DNA of 64,000 nucleotides from Sphingomonas citricola. Its GTDB lineage: Bacteria > Pseudomonadota > Alphaproteobacteria > Sphingomonadales > Sphingomonadaceae. The notes beneath the pieces were generated by a model. That model was not told the DNA's origin. It did not search any database and saw only the letters and a list, made by a program, of their open reading frames with translations. The stretch covers positions 669,387-733,386 of the forward strand of contig NZ_JAHXZM010000002.1 in assembly GCF_019429535.1 (NCBI RefSeq). Reading direction: 5' to 3'. Each line of letters starts with the position of its first letter. The first letter of the stretch is position 1. Below, one piece after another: positions 7,920-18,201 of this stretch. A program made the position numbers and the translations under genes.

Positions 7920-8420
7920 GTGGCCGAACGGGTGGATTATCAGGGGAAGGGGCTTGGTCTTGTCGATGACAAGGGCCGTGTCGCTATTCCCAACACCCTT
8001 CGCGGTGCATTGGCGAAGAACAGCCCGCGCGACGACGGTAAGGACGGCGGCACCGTCATCATCGCCGCGCACCCGCATTACCGTTGCCTGATCGCCTATG
8101 ATCCCGGCTTCGTGCCGATCCACAAGGCGAAGCTCGAGGCGCGCGAGGCGGCGGACGAGCTGAAGGAAGGCCGCACCGACTGGAACATTCTCGATCGCGC
8201 GGGCGCTGCCGAGCCATTGCCGTTCGACGGATCGGGTCGTTTCATCATGCCGGCGTTCGAGCGCCGCTACGCGCGAATCGGCGGTGCCGCGGTATTCCTC
8301 GGCTCGTTCAACTGGATCACGATCTGGTCGCCGACGCTGTTGCTCGAAAACGTTGACGTCGATCCGTTCATCCGCGAGTTCGTCGAGTTCACCTGCGAGG
8401 AAAAGGGGATCGCGCTGTGA
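7920..8420 (+). CDS. mraZ: Transcriptional regulator MraZ
   Basis: About 166 residues containing two SpoVT-AbrB-like halves. The first has the DxxGR core ([16 protein letters not shown]) and the second has [16 protein letters not shown]. MraZ is the DNA-binding repressor of the division and cell wall cluster; four matching repeats lie upstream. It is the first gene of the cluster. The start is uncertain: GTG 7920 is used, with TTG 7896, GTG 7914 and GTG 7932 also in frame; only the N-terminal few residues change. Its stop overlaps the rsmH start (GTGA at 8417-8420). Confidence 0.92.
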   Translation: MAERVDYQGKGLGLVDDKGRVAIPNTLRGALAKNSPRDDGKDGGTVIIAAHPHYRCLIAYDPGFVPIHKAKLEAREAADELKEGRTDWNILDRAGAAEPLPFDGSGRFIMPAFERRYARIGGAAVFLGSFNWITIWSPTLLLENVDVDPFIREFVEFTCEEKGIAL

Positions 8421-9355
8421 GCCAATCCCCGCACATCCCCGTGCTGCTTGACGAGGTGATCGCCGCGCTCGCGCCCGCGCCCGGTGAGCGCCACGTCGAC
8501 GCGACCTTCGGTGCCGGCGGCTACACGCGCGCGCTGCTCGCCGCGGGGGCCGAGGTGATCGCGTTCGACCGCGACCCCGACGCGATCGCTGCCGGTCGCG
8601 CACTGGAGGCGGCCGAGCCGCGGCTGACGCTGATCGCGGGCGACTTCTCCACGATGGAGCAGGCGCTGGCGGAGCGCGGCAAGCTGCCCGTTGACGGCGT
8701 GACGATGGACATCGGTGTCTCGTCGATGCAGCTCGACCAGGCCGAGCGCGGCTTCTCGTTTCAGGCCGATGGTCCGCTCGACATGCGGATGAGCCAGGAT
8801 GGTCCGAGCGCGGCCGATTTCCTCAACACCGCCGACGAGCAGGAGATCGCCGACGTGCTCTATCGCTACGGCGATGAGCCGAAGTCGCGACGCGTTGCGC
8901 GCTTCGTGGTGGCGGCGCGCCCGCTGACGACGACCGCGCAGTTCGCGGGCATCGTGCGCCGCGCGCTCGGTCATCGCCCGCATGAGAAGAAGGATCCGGC
9001 GACGCGCGCATTTCAGGCGGTGCGCATCCACGTCAATCGCGAGCTCGACGAACTGGCGGACGGGCTCGCCGCGGCCGAGCGGGTGCTGGCGCCGGGCGGG
9101 CGGCTGGCGGTGGTCAGCTTCCACAGCCTGGAAGATCGCATGGTGAAGCGTTTCCTGCGCGAGCGCGGTGGCGCCGCGCCCGCCGGATCGCGCCACCTGC
9201 CCGTGGCCGCGGCGACAGCGCCGGCGGCGTTCGAGAATCTGTCCCGCGCGATCCGCGCGGGCGAGGCGGAGCTGGCGGCGAACCCGCGCGCGCGCTCCGC
9301 GACCCTTCGTGCCGCACGGCGTAGCGCGGCATCCGTTCCTGTGTTGGAGGCGTAA
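8417..9355 (+). CDS. rsmH: 16S rRNA (cytosine1402-N4)-methyltransferase
   Basis: 312 residues. The protein (formerly MraW) methylates N4 of C1402 in the 16S rRNA P site. Visible landmarks are [13 protein letters not shown] at the start, the SAM-binding [57 protein letters not shown] and the C-terminal [15 protein letters not shown]. The length is normal. Translation is probably coupled to mraZ through the 4-bp overlap, and ftsL begins 2 bp after its stop. Confidence 0.96.
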   Translation: MSQSPHIPVLLDEVIAALAPAPGERHVDATFGAGGYTRALLAAGAEVIAFDRDPDAIAAGRALEAAEPRLTLIAGDFSTMEQALAERGKLPVDGVTMDIGVSSMQLDQAERGFSFQADGPLDMRMSQDGPSAADFLNTADEQEIADVLYRYGDEPKSRRVARFVVAARPLTTTAQFAGIVRRALGHRPHEKKDPATRAFQAVRIHVNRELDELADGLAAAERVLAPGGRLAVVSFHSLEDRMVKRFLRERGGAAPAGSRHLPVAAATAPAAFENLSRAIRAGEAELAANPRARSATLRAARRSAASVPVLEA

Positions 9356-9357
9356 CC

Positions 9358-10050
9358 GTGGTGGCATTGTACCGGTTGAAAGGGCTCGGCTGGCTGTCGA
9401 GCTGCGCGCTGGTCGCGATCGGCTTCTATCTCGTCTCCTCGCAGGTCGCCGCCGAGCGAAAGCGGTTGCAGATGGTCGACGTCAAGATCGCCAGCGCCGA
9501 GCGCGATATCCGCGCGCTAGAAACCGAGTTCGACGTGCGCTCCAACCTCGCGCAGCTCGAGCGCTGGAACGGCAATACGCTGGCGCTGACCGTTCCCACC
9601 ACGCAGCAGTTCGTGCGCGATGAAACGACGCTTGCCGGGCTGTCGCCGCGCGATATGACCCCGCTTCAGGCAGGCGGCGAGGGCGCGGTGCAGACCGCGT
9701 CGCTGATCGTCCCGTCGTCGCCGATGACCGTTGCCCCGCCCGCCGCCTCGCCGCACGCCGCGCCCGCGATTGTCAAGGCGGTCGTGACCAAGCCGGTGAC
9801 GGCGCCGCGTTACGACGCGGTCCGCATCGCGCATGTCGTGCCCGCGACGCCGGCCCCCGCCGGTCGGCCCGCCCCCGCGGTCGCCACCGCGCGCGTGCTG
9901 ATCCGTCAGGCGATCGCGCACGCCGACGAGCGCCCGCGCGGCGACCGCAACGTCCGCTCGGTCGCGATGATCGACAATTCCCTACTCAGTGCCGGCACAC
10001 TCGGCGATCTGGCGAGCGGCGCGCGCGCCGAGCGGAGCCGCCTGCGGTGA
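9358..10050 (+). CDS. ftsL: Cell division protein FtsL
   Basis: 230 residues. A short cytoplasmic start, one membrane helix (LGWLSSCALVAIGFYLVSS, about residues 8-26) and a periplasmic coiled coil (VAAERKRLQMVDVKIASAERDIRALETEF) followed by LAQLERWN match FtsL, which with FtsQ and FtsB activates FtsWI at the septum. About 120 Ala/Pro-rich residues follow, roughly doubling the length of E. coli FtsL (121). GTG 9358 has a good Shine-Dalgarno (TTGGAGGCG). The position between rsmH and ftsI is the standard one and supports the call despite low primary conservation. Confidence 0.85.
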   Translation: MVALYRLKGLGWLSSCALVAIGFYLVSSQVAAERKRLQMVDVKIASAERDIRALETEFDVRSNLAQLERWNGNTLALTVPTTQQFVRDETTLAGLSPRDMTPLQAGGEGAVQTASLIVPSSPMTVAPPAASPHAAPAIVKAVVTKPVTAPRYDAVRIAHVVPATPAPAGRPAPAVATARVLIRQAIAHADERPRGDRNVRSVAMIDNSLLSAGTLGDLASGARAERSRLR

Positions 10051-11762
10051 CCACCTTGGTCGCGCGTCCTATCCGACCAACGAGAAACATCGACCAACGC
10101 CACGCGCTGGTCGCGACGCAGCACATGCGCCTGATGGTGCTGATGCTGCTGTTCGTCGCGGGCGTGCTCGCGATCATCGCGCGGCTCGCGCTCCTCGGCG
10201 TCCTGTCGGGCGGCGAGGATGCCTTGTCCAACCGCCTGACCGCGCCGCGCGGCGACATTGTCGACCGCAATGGCCAACCGCTCGCGCGGACGATCGATGC
10301 GTGGACGATCGCCGTCCACCCGCGCAAGCTGATCGGCGATCCGACCGAGATCGCCCAGCGTCTCGCCGACCTGATGCCCGATCGCGGCAATCAGGCTTGG
10401 TTCTATCAGCAGATCACCAAGCCATCGAGCTTCGCCTATCTCAATCGCCGCGCGAGCCCCGCGCTGGTCGAGGCGGTGAACGCGATCGGCGAGCCGGGGA
10501 TCGTGTTCGAACGCGAGACGCAGCGCCTCTACCCGCAGAGCTCGCTCGCCGCGCACGTGCTGGGGTTCATCAGCAACGGCACCGGCATGAGCGGGATCGA
10601 GCGCGCGCTGAACGACCGGCTCACCAATCCGGCGACCGAGGCGAAGCCGGTGCAACTGGCGATCGACAGCCGCGCGCAGGCCGCGATGGAGAGCGAACTC
10701 GGCCGCGCGATGACGACTTTCTCGGCGCGCGGCGGCGGCGGGGTCGTGCTCGACGTTGCGACCGGTGAGGTGATCGCGATGGTATCGCTGCCGACGTTCA
10801 ATCCCAACCGCGTCGGGCGCGCGGGCCTCGACGAACTGCGCAACGTGACGACGCAAAGTGTGTTCGAGCTCGGCTCGACCTTCAAGCCGATCACGATGGC
10901 GACCGCGATCGACAACGGCGTCGTCACCTCGATGCAGCGTCGCTTCGACGCGACGCATCCGCTGCAGGTTGGTCGCTTCACGATCCACGACGAGCGCGGT
11001 GATCCCAAACGCTGGCTCAACATGGCGGAAACGCTGATCTACTCGTCCAACGTCGCGACTGCGCGCGTCGCCGACGAGGTCGGGCCGGCACGGATGCAGG
11101 CGATGTTCAAGAAGCTCGGCTTCGACACCCCGCCCGACATCGAGCTGCGCGAGAAGGGGCGTCCGCTGCTGCCGAGCTACTGGGCGCGCACCACGACGAT
11201 GACGACCGCCTACGGCCACGGCATTGCGGTGACCCCGCTGCATCTCGCCAGCGCCTATGCCGCGCTCGTCAACGGCGGCACGTGGCGGCCGGCGACGCTG
11301 CTGAAGGTAGCGCCGGGGCATCAGGTCGCGGGGCGCCGCGTCATCAGCGAGCAGACCAGCGCACGGATGCGGCAGATGCTGCGGCTCGTCGTGCTGCGCG
11401 GCACGGGTCGCAAGGGCGATGCGCCGGGCTACCGCGTTGGCGGCAAGACCGGCACCGCCGAGGCGGCGGTCGCGGGCGGATACGACCGGTCGCGCAACGT
11501 CGCGACCTTCGCTGCCGCCTTCCCGATGGATGCGCCGCGCTACGTCGTCGTCGCGATGCTCGATTCGCCGCTCGGGACCAAGGAAACCTACGGGTGGAAG
11601 ACCGCGGCATGGAACGCGGCCCCCGTCGTCGGGCGGACGATCGCGCGGATCGGCGCGATGCTGGGCGTTACCCCGGACGATCGCCGCGACGTTGACGTGT
11701 CTGACATTCTGCCGACATTGTGGCAGGACCCCTCGCGCGCGCCGACCAGCGGCGGACAGTGA
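10047..11762 (+). CDS. ftsI: Septal peptidoglycan transpeptidase FtsI (PBP3)
   Basis: 571 residues, a class B penicillin-binding protein that cross-links septal peptidoglycan. One membrane helix near residues 30-55 precedes a PBP dimerisation domain (APRGDIVDRNGQPLA near 65). The transpeptidase domain has all three motifs: active-site S277-T-F-K280, S333-S-N335 and K467-T-G-T470. The GTG start overlaps the ftsL stop. Works with FtsW, encoded eight genes later. Confidence 0.96.
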   Translation: MTTLVARPIRPTRNIDQRHALVATQHMRLMVLMLLFVAGVLAIIARLALLGVLSGGEDALSNRLTAPRGDIVDRNGQPLARTIDAWTIAVHPRKLIGDPTEIAQRLADLMPDRGNQAWFYQQITKPSSFAYLNRRASPALVEAVNAIGEPGIVFERETQRLYPQSSLAAHVLGFISNGTGMSGIERALNDRLTNPATEAKPVQLAIDSRAQAAMESELGRAMTTFSARGGGGVVLDVATGEVIAMVSLPTFNPNRVGRAGLDELRNVTTQSVFELGSTFKPITMATAIDNGVVTSMQRRFDATHPLQVGRFTIHDERGDPKRWLNMAETLIYSSNVATARVADEVGPARMQAMFKKLGFDTPPDIELREKGRPLLPSYWARTTTMTTAYGHGIAVTPLHLASAYAALVNGGTWRPATLLKVAPGHQVAGRRVISEQTSARMRQMLRLVVLRGTGRKGDAPGYRVGGKTGTAEAAVAGGYDRSRNVATFAAAFPMDAPRYVVVAMLDSPLGTKETYGWKTAAWNAAPVVGRTIARIGAMLGVTPDDRRDVDVSDILPTLWQDPSRAPTSGGQ

Positions 11763-11812
11763 CGGCGGGGTTTCGGGTTGAACGGAGTTGAACGAGTGAA
11801 AAGGCAGGGCGA

Positions 11813-13240
11813 ATGAGATTGTCGGCCCTGACCGACGTGAGCGGTACGGCAGGTGACGCGGTCGTCACCGGTTTCGCGATCGATCATCGTAAGGTCGCGC
11901 CGGGCACGATCTTCGGCGCGTTCGAAGGCGCGCGCGTCAACGGAGAGGACTTCATTCCCGCAGCGATCGAGGCCGGCGCGGTCGCGGTGGTGGCGCGGCC
12001 TGAGGCGCGGGTAGAGGGTGCGGTCCACATCGCCGATTATTCACCGCGCGAACGCTTCGCGAAGCTCGCCGCCCGTTTCTTCGCGCCGTTTCCCGCCACG
12101 GCGGTCGCGGTAACGGGCACCAATGGCAAGACCTCGACCGTGGAGATGACGCGGCAATTGTGGCGGATGTCGGGGCATCACGCCGCCTCGATCGGGACGC
12201 TCGGCGTCACCACCGCCGACGAACGCGTCGTGACGGGGCTGACGACCCCCGACGTCGTTACCTTCCTGTCGAACGTCGCCGGGCTGGCGCGCGAGGGCGT
12301 AACGCACCTGGCGTTCGAGGCATCGAGCCACGGCCTCAGTCAATACCGTACCGAAGGGCTGCGGGTCTCTGCCGCGGCGTTCACGAATCTCAGCCGCGAT
12401 CACCTCGATTATCACGGCGACATGGCGGCTTATTTCACCGCGAAACTGCGGCTCTTCTCCGAAGTTCTCGCCGACGATGGCACCGCGGTCGTCTGGGCCG
12501 ACGATCCGCAGTCGGAACGCGTGATCGATCTGGCGCGCGAGCGTGGCAACCGCGTGATGACGGTCGGCGAGCACGGCGACGACCTGCGCCTCGTGTCGCG
12601 TGCGCCGACATTGCTCGGGCAGGGTCTGGTGATCGCGACGCCGGACGGAACCGAGCACCGTGTCAACCTGCCCCTGATCGGCGGATATCAGGCGGCGAAC
12701 GCGCTGCTGTCGGCGGCGCTCATCATCGCGACGGGTGGTGACGCGGCGACGACGCTCGCGGGCCTCGCGCGGTTGCAGCCGGTGCGCGGGCGGCTGGAGC
12801 GCGCGGCGATCGCCCAGTCGGGCGCGCCGATCTACGTCGATTACGCACATACGCCGGACGCGCTGGAGGCGGCGATCGCGGCGCTGCGCCCACATGTCGC
12901 GGGCCGGCTGATCCTCGTGTTCGGCGCGGGCGGCGACCGCGACCAGGGCAAGCGCGCGCCGATGGGAAAGGTGGCGGCCGATCAGGCCGACGTGGTGATC
13001 GTCACCGACGACAATCCGCGCGGTGAGGAGGCGGCGGCGATCCGCCGCGACGTGCTGGAAGGCGCGCCGGCAGCGACCGAGATCGGCGACCGTCGCGCCG
13101 CGATCGCGTATGCGGTCGAGATCGCGCGGGCGGACGACATCGTGCTCGTCGCGGGCAAGGGGCACGAGCAGGGGCAGATCGTCGGCGACATGGTACTTCC
13201 CTTCGACGACGTCACGGTCGCGCGCGAGGTCGCGGCGTGA
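11813..13240 (+). CDS. murE: UDP-MurNAc-L-Ala-D-Glu:meso-DAP ligase
   Basis: 475 residues. Adds the third residue of the peptidoglycan stem peptide. The ATP-binding P-loop is TGTNGKTSTVEM, followed by EASSHGL and FTNLSRDHLDYHGDMAAY, with the carbamylated lysine region after it, and the substrate motif DDNPRGEE near residue 400. DNPR in that position is the meso-diaminopimelate-selecting motif, as expected for a Gram-negative. A 50-bp gap separates it from ftsI, and ATG 11813 follows AGGCAGGGCGA. Its stop overlaps the murF start. Confidence 0.96.
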   Translation: MRLSALTDVSGTAGDAVVTGFAIDHRKVAPGTIFGAFEGARVNGEDFIPAAIEAGAVAVVARPEARVEGAVHIADYSPRERFAKLAARFFAPFPATAVAVTGTNGKTSTVEMTRQLWRMSGHHAASIGTLGVTTADERVVTGLTTPDVVTFLSNVAGLAREGVTHLAFEASSHGLSQYRTEGLRVSAAAFTNLSRDHLDYHGDMAAYFTAKLRLFSEVLADDGTAVVWADDPQSERVIDLARERGNRVMTVGEHGDDLRLVSRAPTLLGQGLVIATPDGTEHRVNLPLIGGYQAANALLSAALIIATGGDAATTLAGLARLQPVRGRLERAAIAQSGAPIYVDYAHTPDALEAAIAALRPHVAGRLILVFGAGGDRDQGKRAPMGKVAADQADVVIVTDDNPRGEEAAAIRRDVLEGAPAATEIGDRRAAIAYAVEIARADDIVLVAGKGHEQGQIVGDMVLPFDDVTVAREVAA

Positions 13241-14607
13241 CGTTGTGGACCGCAGCCGAGATCGCCGCAGCGACGCACGGAACGGCCTCGGCCGACTTCG
13301 CGGTCGGAGGCGTCGCGTTCGATTCGCGGGAGGTCGGGCCGGGCGATCTGTTCGTCGCGCTCACCGGCGAGACGACCGACGGCCATCGTTTCGTTGATCA
13401 GGCGTTCGCGCAGGGCGCGGCGGGCGCGCTCGTCTCGCGCGCGGTGGACCACCCGGTGGTCGAGGTCGCCGACACGTTCGCGGCGCTGGAAGACCTTGGC
13501 CGCGCCGCGCGTGCGCGGGTGAAGGGCAAGGTGATCGGCGTCACCGGCTCGGTCGGCAAGACCTCAACGAAGGAGGCGCTGTTCGCCGCGCTCGATCGCG
13601 CGCCGTCGGTCAGCGCGCACCGTTCGGTGAAGAGTTACAACAACCACACCGGCGTGCCCCTGAGCCTCGCGCGCATGCCGCAGGGCAGCGACTATGCGGT
13701 GCTCGAGATGGGGATGAACCATCCGGGCGAACTCGCGCACCTGACGACATTGGTGCGCCCGCACGTCGCGCTCGTCACCGCGATCGCGCCCGCGCACACC
13801 GAATTCTTCCCCCACGAGGCTGCGATCGCCGACGCGAAGGGCGAGATTTTCCGCGGGCTGGAGCCCGGCGGGGTCGCGATCGTGCCGTACGACAGCCCGC
13901 ACCGCGACCGGCTGATTGCCGCCGCCGAGCCGTACGCAGCGCGGATCGTCACCTTCGGGCTCGATCGCGCCGCGGACGTGTCCGCGATCGAGATCGCACG
14001 TGCGAACCACGGCGGCACCTTCGTCACCGCGCGCATCGGAGAGCACGAACTGAGCCTGACGGTCGCGCAGCCGGGCGCGCATTGGGTGTCGAACGCGCTG
14101 GCGGTGCTCGCCGCGGTCGACGCGGTCGGGGGCGATCTCGCGCTCGCGGGGCTCGCGCTGGCCGAACTCGGCGGGCTCGCGGGGCGCGGCGCGCGCAGCG
14201 AGATCGCGGTGGGGGACGGCCACGCGCTGCTGATCGACGAGAGTTACAATGCCAACCCCGCCTCGGTCGCGGCGACGCTCGCCGTGCTCGCAGAGCAACC
14301 CGGCCGCCATGTCGCGATCCTGGGCGAGATGCGCGAACTCGGCACCAAGAGCGCCGACTATCACGCCGGGCTTGCCCCCGCGGTGGTCGCCGCGCGCGTC
14401 GAGGTGGCCGTGCTGGTCGGCGAAGCGATGCGCCCGCTCGCGCAAGCGCTTGAGGGACGGGTCGATTTCGTCCATGTGCCCGATGCCGCCGCCGCGCTGG
14501 ACCACGTACACCGTGTGATCGCGCCGGGCGATGCGGTACTCGTGAAGGGTTCGAACGGGGTGGGACTGGCGCGGGTCGTCGCGGGTCTCGCGGGCGGGAA
14601 GAAATAA
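13237..14607 (+). CDS. murF: [27 protein letters not shown] ligase
   Basis: 456 residues. Adds the D-Ala-D-Ala dipeptide to complete the UDP-MurNAc-pentapeptide. Domain order is the N-terminal substrate domain (FDSREVGPGDLFVALTGETTDGH), the ATP domain with GVTGSVGKTSTKEAL, EMGMNHPGELAHL, and DESYNANPASVAATL in the third domain. The GTG start overlaps the murE stop and mraY follows with no gap. Confidence 0.96.
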   Translation: MTLWTAAEIAAATHGTASADFAVGGVAFDSREVGPGDLFVALTGETTDGHRFVDQAFAQGAAGALVSRAVDHPVVEVADTFAALEDLGRAARARVKGKVIGVTGSVGKTSTKEALFAALDRAPSVSAHRSVKSYNNHTGVPLSLARMPQGSDYAVLEMGMNHPGELAHLTTLVRPHVALVTAIAPAHTEFFPHEAAIADAKGEIFRGLEPGGVAIVPYDSPHRDRLIAAAEPYAARIVTFGLDRAADVSAIEIARANHGGTFVTARIGEHELSLTVAQPGAHWVSNALAVLAAVDAVGGDLALAGLALAELGGLAGRGARSEIAVGDGHALLIDESYNANPASVAATLAVLAEQPGRHVAILGEMRELGTKSADYHAGLAPAVVAARVEVAVLVGEAMRPLAQALEGRVDFVHVPDAAAALDHVHRVIAPGDAVLVKGSNGVGLARVVAGLAGGKK

Positions 14608-15678
14608 GTGCTTTACTGGATCGCGCAGCACCTCGGCTTTGCGGGCTTGCTCAATCTCATTCGTTACCAGTCGTTCCGCACCGGTGCGGCGGTCGCGACC
14701 GCGCTGCTGATCGGGCTGATCATCGGGCCGAAGTTCATCGGCTGGCTGCGCGTCCGCCAGGGCAAGGGGCAGCCGATCCGCGCCGACGGTCCGCAGACGC
14801 ACCTCGCGAAGCGCGGCACGCCGACGATGGGCGGGTTGATGATCCTGACCAGCGTGTCGCTCGCGATGCTGTTGTGGATGGACCTGCGCAACCCGTTCGT
14901 CTGGGCATGCGCGTTCGTGACGCTCGGCTTCGGCGCGATCGGTTTCCTCGACGATTACGACAAGGTGCGAAAGGCGAGCACCGCGGGTGTGCCCGGGCGC
15001 GTGCGGCTGCTGCTCGAATTCGCGATCGCGGGAATCGCGGCGTGGATCATCATGCAGGAAAACGGCTCGGGGCTCTTCCTGCCGTTCACCAACCGCTATT
15101 ACATCGACCTCGGCTATTTCTATCCGATCTTCGCCGCCTTCGTGATCGTCTCGTTCGGCAATGCGGTAAACCTGACCGACGGGCTCGATGGCCTGGCAAC
15201 CATGCCGGTAATCATCGCCTCGGTCGCATTCATGGTGATCGTGTATCTGGCGGGCAACGTGAAGTTCGCCGATTACCTTGGCATCCCGCACGTGCCCCGC
15301 GCGGGTGAGCTCGCGATCTTCTGCGGCGCGGTAGTCGGCGCGGGGCTCGCCTTCCTGTGGTACAACGCGCCGCCCGCCGCCGTCTTCATGGGCGACACTG
15401 GCAGCCTCGCGCTCGGCGGCGCATTGGGCACGATGGCGGTGGTGGCACACCACGAGATCGTGCTCGGCATCATCGGCGGGCTGTTCGTGGTCGAGGCGCT
15501 GTCGGTCATCATCCAGGTGTTCGTCTACAAGCGGACGGGAAAGCGCGTGTTCCGCATGGCGCCGATCCACCACCATTTCGAGCAGCTCGGCTGGAGCGAG
15601 CCGACCGTCGTGATCCGTTTCTGGATCATCAGCCTGGTGCTGGCGCTCGCCGGCCTGTCGACGCTGAAACTCAGGTGA
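14608..15678 (+). CDS. mraY: Phospho-N-acetylmuramoyl-pentapeptide transferase
   Basis: 356 residues, about ten membrane helices. Transfers phospho-MurNAc-pentapeptide to undecaprenyl phosphate to make lipid I at the inner membrane. Landmarks are [20 protein letters not shown] (catalytic Asp pair), [25 protein letters not shown] and the C-terminal [15 protein letters not shown] histidine loop. GTG 14608 starts directly after the murF stop. Length matches the family (about 360). Confidence 0.97.
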   Translation: MLYWIAQHLGFAGLLNLIRYQSFRTGAAVATALLIGLIIGPKFIGWLRVRQGKGQPIRADGPQTHLAKRGTPTMGGLMILTSVSLAMLLWMDLRNPFVWACAFVTLGFGAIGFLDDYDKVRKASTAGVPGRVRLLLEFAIAGIAAWIIMQENGSGLFLPFTNRYYIDLGYFYPIFAAFVIVSFGNAVNLTDGLDGLATMPVIIASVAFMVIVYLAGNVKFADYLGIPHVPRAGELAIFCGAVVGAGLAFLWYNAPPAAVFMGDTGSLALGGALGTMAVVAHHEIVLGIIGGLFVVEALSVIIQVFVYKRTGKRVFRMAPIHHHFEQLGWSEPTVVIRFWIISLVLALAGLSTLKLR

Positions 15679-16949
15679 TCGTCGCGCGCGCCTGGGCGGG
15701 GAAGCGCTTCGCGGTGCTCGGGCTCGCGCGCTCGGGCGCCGCGACGGTCGCGGCGCTGGTGACGGCCGGCGCCGATGTCGTCGCGTGGGACAGCGATGCG
15801 ACGAGGCGCGAGGGGCTGGACGGCGTGGCAATCGCCGATCTCGACACGCTCGACCTCGCGGGTTTCGACGCGCTCGTCGTCTCCCCCGGCGTACCGCTAA
15901 ACACCCACCCGCTCGCGGCGAAGGCACGCGCGGCGGGCGTACCGATCGTCGGCGATATCGAGCTGTTCGCGCAGGCGCGCGCCGAACTGCCGCCGCACAA
16001 GGTCGTCGGGATCACCGGCACCAACGGCAAGTCGACTACCACCGCGCTCGTCCGCCACATCTGCGAGGCAGCGGGGCTGCCGGTGTTGATGGGGGGCAAT
16101 ATCGGGCTGCCGATCCTGGGGCAGAAGCCACTGCCCGTGGGCGGGGTCTACGTGCTCGAGCTGTCGAGTTATCAGATCGACCTTACGAGCTCGCTCGACT
16201 GCGACGTCGCCATGCTGCTCAACATCACTCCCGACCACCTCGACCGCTACGATGGCTTTGATGCCTATGCCGCGTCGAAGGCGCGATTGTTCGCGATGCA
16301 GTCCGACGGCAACGTCGCGATCGTCGGGACGGGTGATGCGGCGTCCAGGCAGATCGCCGACAGTTTGGCCGGTCGCGCGACGTTGATCGACGCCGATCCG
16401 GCGCTCGACCAGTCGCGGTGGCCGGCGTTGCAAGGGCCGCACAACGCGCAGAACGCGGCCGCCGCAATTACCGCCGCACGCGCGCTCGGGATCGACTGCG
16501 ACGTCATCGAGCAGGCGCTCGCGAGCTTCACCGGGCTGCCGCATCGCATGGAGCGCGTCGCAACCCTGGGCGGCGTGACCTGGTACGACGACAGCAAGGC
16601 GACCAATCCCGAGAGCACGGCGCCCGCGCTCGCTGCCTTCCCGCGCGTCCACTGGATCTTGGGCGGGCGCGCCAAGGGCGACGATCTCGACGCCTGCCTG
16701 CCGCATCTGGGCCACGTCGCTCGCGCCTATACGATCGGCGAGGCGGGACCCCGTTTCGCCGAGGTGCTGCGCCCCCACGTTCCCGTCGCAGAGGTCGAGA
16801 CGCTCGAGCGCGCGGTGAAGCTCGCCGCGCAGGAGGCGGTGCGCGGCGACGTCGTGCTGCTGTCACCTGCTGCCGCCTCGTTCGATCAATTCCGCGATTA
16901 CGAGCATCGCGGCCGCGCCTTCCGCGAAGCGGTCGAGGCGCTGGCATGA
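15675..16949 (+). CDS. murD: UDP-MurNAc-L-alanine--D-glutamate ligase
   Basis: 424 residues. Adds D-Glu to UDP-MurNAc-L-Ala. The N-terminal Rossmann-like part ([30 protein letters not shown]) is followed by the ATP site [32 protein letters not shown] and [10 protein letters not shown], and [11 protein letters not shown] in the last domain. GTG 15675 overlaps the mraY stop by 4 bp, which settles the start. Its stop overlaps a 14-codon micro-ORF that in turn overlaps ftsW. Confidence 0.96.
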   Translation: MIVARAWAGKRFAVLGLARSGAATVAALVTAGADVVAWDSDATRREGLDGVAIADLDTLDLAGFDALVVSPGVPLNTHPLAAKARAAGVPIVGDIELFAQARAELPPHKVVGITGTNGKSTTTALVRHICEAAGLPVLMGGNIGLPILGQKPLPVGGVYVLELSSYQIDLTSSLDCDVAMLLNITPDHLDRYDGFDAYAASKARLFAMQSDGNVAIVGTGDAASRQIADSLAGRATLIDADPALDQSRWPALQGPHNAQNAAAAITAARALGIDCDVIEQALASFTGLPHRMERVATLGGVTWYDDSKATNPESTAPALAAFPRVHWILGGRAKGDDLDACLPHLGHVARAYTIGEAGPRFAEVLRPHVPVAEVETLERAVKLAAQEAVRGDVVLLSPAAASFDQFRDYEHRGRAFREAVEALA

Positions 16950-16990
16950 TGCGCGGCGACGGCATGTACGGCGTAGGGGTTCGGCCATGA
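16946..16990 (+). CDS. 14-codon micro-ORF bridging murD and ftsW
   Basis: ATG 16946 overlaps the murD stop as ATGA, the frame encodes [14 protein letters not shown], and its TGA (16988-16990) overlaps the ftsW ATG (16987) as ATGA. Without it there would be a 37-bp untranslated gap in a cluster where most neighbouring genes share 4-bp overlaps. It may only keep ribosomes moving from murD to ftsW (translational coupling); no peptide function is implied. It is seen directly, but there is no evidence yet that it is translated. Confidence 0.4.
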   Translation: MMRGDGMYGVGVRP

Positions 16991-18201
16991 ACGACATGCA
17001 GGCGATACGTCGCGGGCGGTTGCAGGGGCGCGGCGGGCGCGGCGATCCGTCGCCGCTCGGCACGTGGTTCTGGGATATCGATCGCGTGCTGCTGCTGCTC
17101 GCGCTGTTCCTGATCGCGATCGGACTGATCGCGGTGGCGGCAGGATCGCCGGCGACGGCGGTGCGCTATTCGGGCGAGCACGTGAAGTTCACGCCGCTGC
17201 ATTATTTCTGGCGGCAGGTGATGTGGGTCGCGGTCGCGCTGCCCGTGTTGTTCGGTGTGTCGATGCTGCCGGTCACGCTCGCGCGGCGCATGTCGCTGGT
17301 CGGTGCGGGCGTGTGCGTTGCGTTTCTCGCGATGACGCCGTTCGTCGGCGTGACGGTCAACGGTGCGCGGCGCTGGATCGGCTTCGGCTTCGCGCAGTTC
17401 CAGCCATCGGAGTTCCTCAAGCCCTTCTTTGTCGTGACCGTCGCCTATCTTCTGTCGCTGAAGGCGCGCGACGAGGAGCTGCCCGCCACGATCATCACCG
17501 CAGCGATAACCGCGATGGTCGCGGTGCTGTTGATGATGCAGCCCGACTTCGGGCAGACGATCATCTTTTGCACGATCTGGCTCGCGCTGATCGTGATCGC
17601 GGGCACGCCGACGCGGACGATCGTCGGGTTGCTGGCGATGGTACCGGTCGGGCTGGTTGCGGCCTATGTCTTCTATGGCACCGCGCGTGCGCGCATCGAT
17701 GCGTTCCTCTTTCCAGGTATCGAGGGTGAGGGCGCGAGCGACCATTTCCAGACCAATGCCGCACACAACACGCTGACCGCGGGCGGCTGGTTCGGCACCG
17801 GTCCGGGCGGCGGCAGCGCGAAATTCGGGCTGCCCGAGGCGCATACCGATTATATCTTCTCGGTCATCGGTGAGGAGTTCGGGCTGATCGCGTGCATGAT
17901 CGTCGCGCTGGTCTTCCTCGCGATCGTCGTGCGCGTCTTCGTCAAGCTGCTCGACGAACAAGACAGCTTCAAGCTGCTCGCGGCGTCGGGGCTGGCGGTG
18001 CAGTTCGGCGCTCAGGCGCTCGTCTCGATGGCGGTCAACACCGGGCTCGCGCCGTCGAAGGGCATGACGCTGCCGTTCATCAGCTACGGTGGATCGTCGA
18101 TGGTCGCGCTGTCGATCGGGATGGGGTTGCTCCTTGCGTTCACCCGGCGCAACCCGTTCCTAATGCGTAGTCCCTATATCAATCGCTGGAACGCTGCATG
18201 A
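16987..18201 (+). CDS. ftsW: Septal peptidoglycan glycosyltransferase FtsW
   Basis: 404 residues, about ten membrane helices, SEDS family. Polymerises lipid II at the septum together with FtsI. Recognisable parts are [38 protein letters not shown], the catalytic loop area [35 protein letters not shown] and [17 protein letters not shown] at the end. The cytoplasmic N-terminus (about 28 residues, Arg/Gly-rich) is longer than in many homologues. The murG start overlaps its stop. Confidence 0.96.
   Translation: MNDMQAIRRGRLQGRGGRGDPSPLGTWFWDIDRVLLLLALFLIAIGLIAVAAGSPATAVRYSGEHVKFTPLHYFWRQVMWVAVALPVLFGVSMLPVTLARRMSLVGAGVCVAFLAMTPFVGVTVNGARRWIGFGFAQFQPSEFLKPFFVVTVAYLLSLKARDEELPATIITAAITAMVAVLLMMQPDFGQTIIFCTIWLALIVIAGTPTRTIVGLLAMVPVGLVAAYVFYGTARARIDAFLFPGIEGEGASDHFQTNAAHNTLTAGGWFGTGPGGGSAKFGLPEAHTDYIFSVIGEEFGLIACMIVALVFLAIVVRVFVKLLDEQDSFKLLAASGLAVQFGAQALVSMAVNTGLAPSKGMTLPFISYGGSSMVALSIGMGLLLAFTRRNPFLMRSPYINRWNAA

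Noticed and set aside
13564..15927. A 787-codon open frame on the minus strand across murF, mraY and murD
   Set aside because: It is Arg/His/Asp/Glu-rich with no recognisable domain, has no ribosome-binding site and is antisense to three essential, well-conserved genes. Long shadow frames are normal at this GC content.
16528..17961. A 477-codon minus-strand frame across murD-ftsW
   Set aside because: It mirrors murD and ftsW in the opposite strand; composition is typical of a shadow and no motif is seen.
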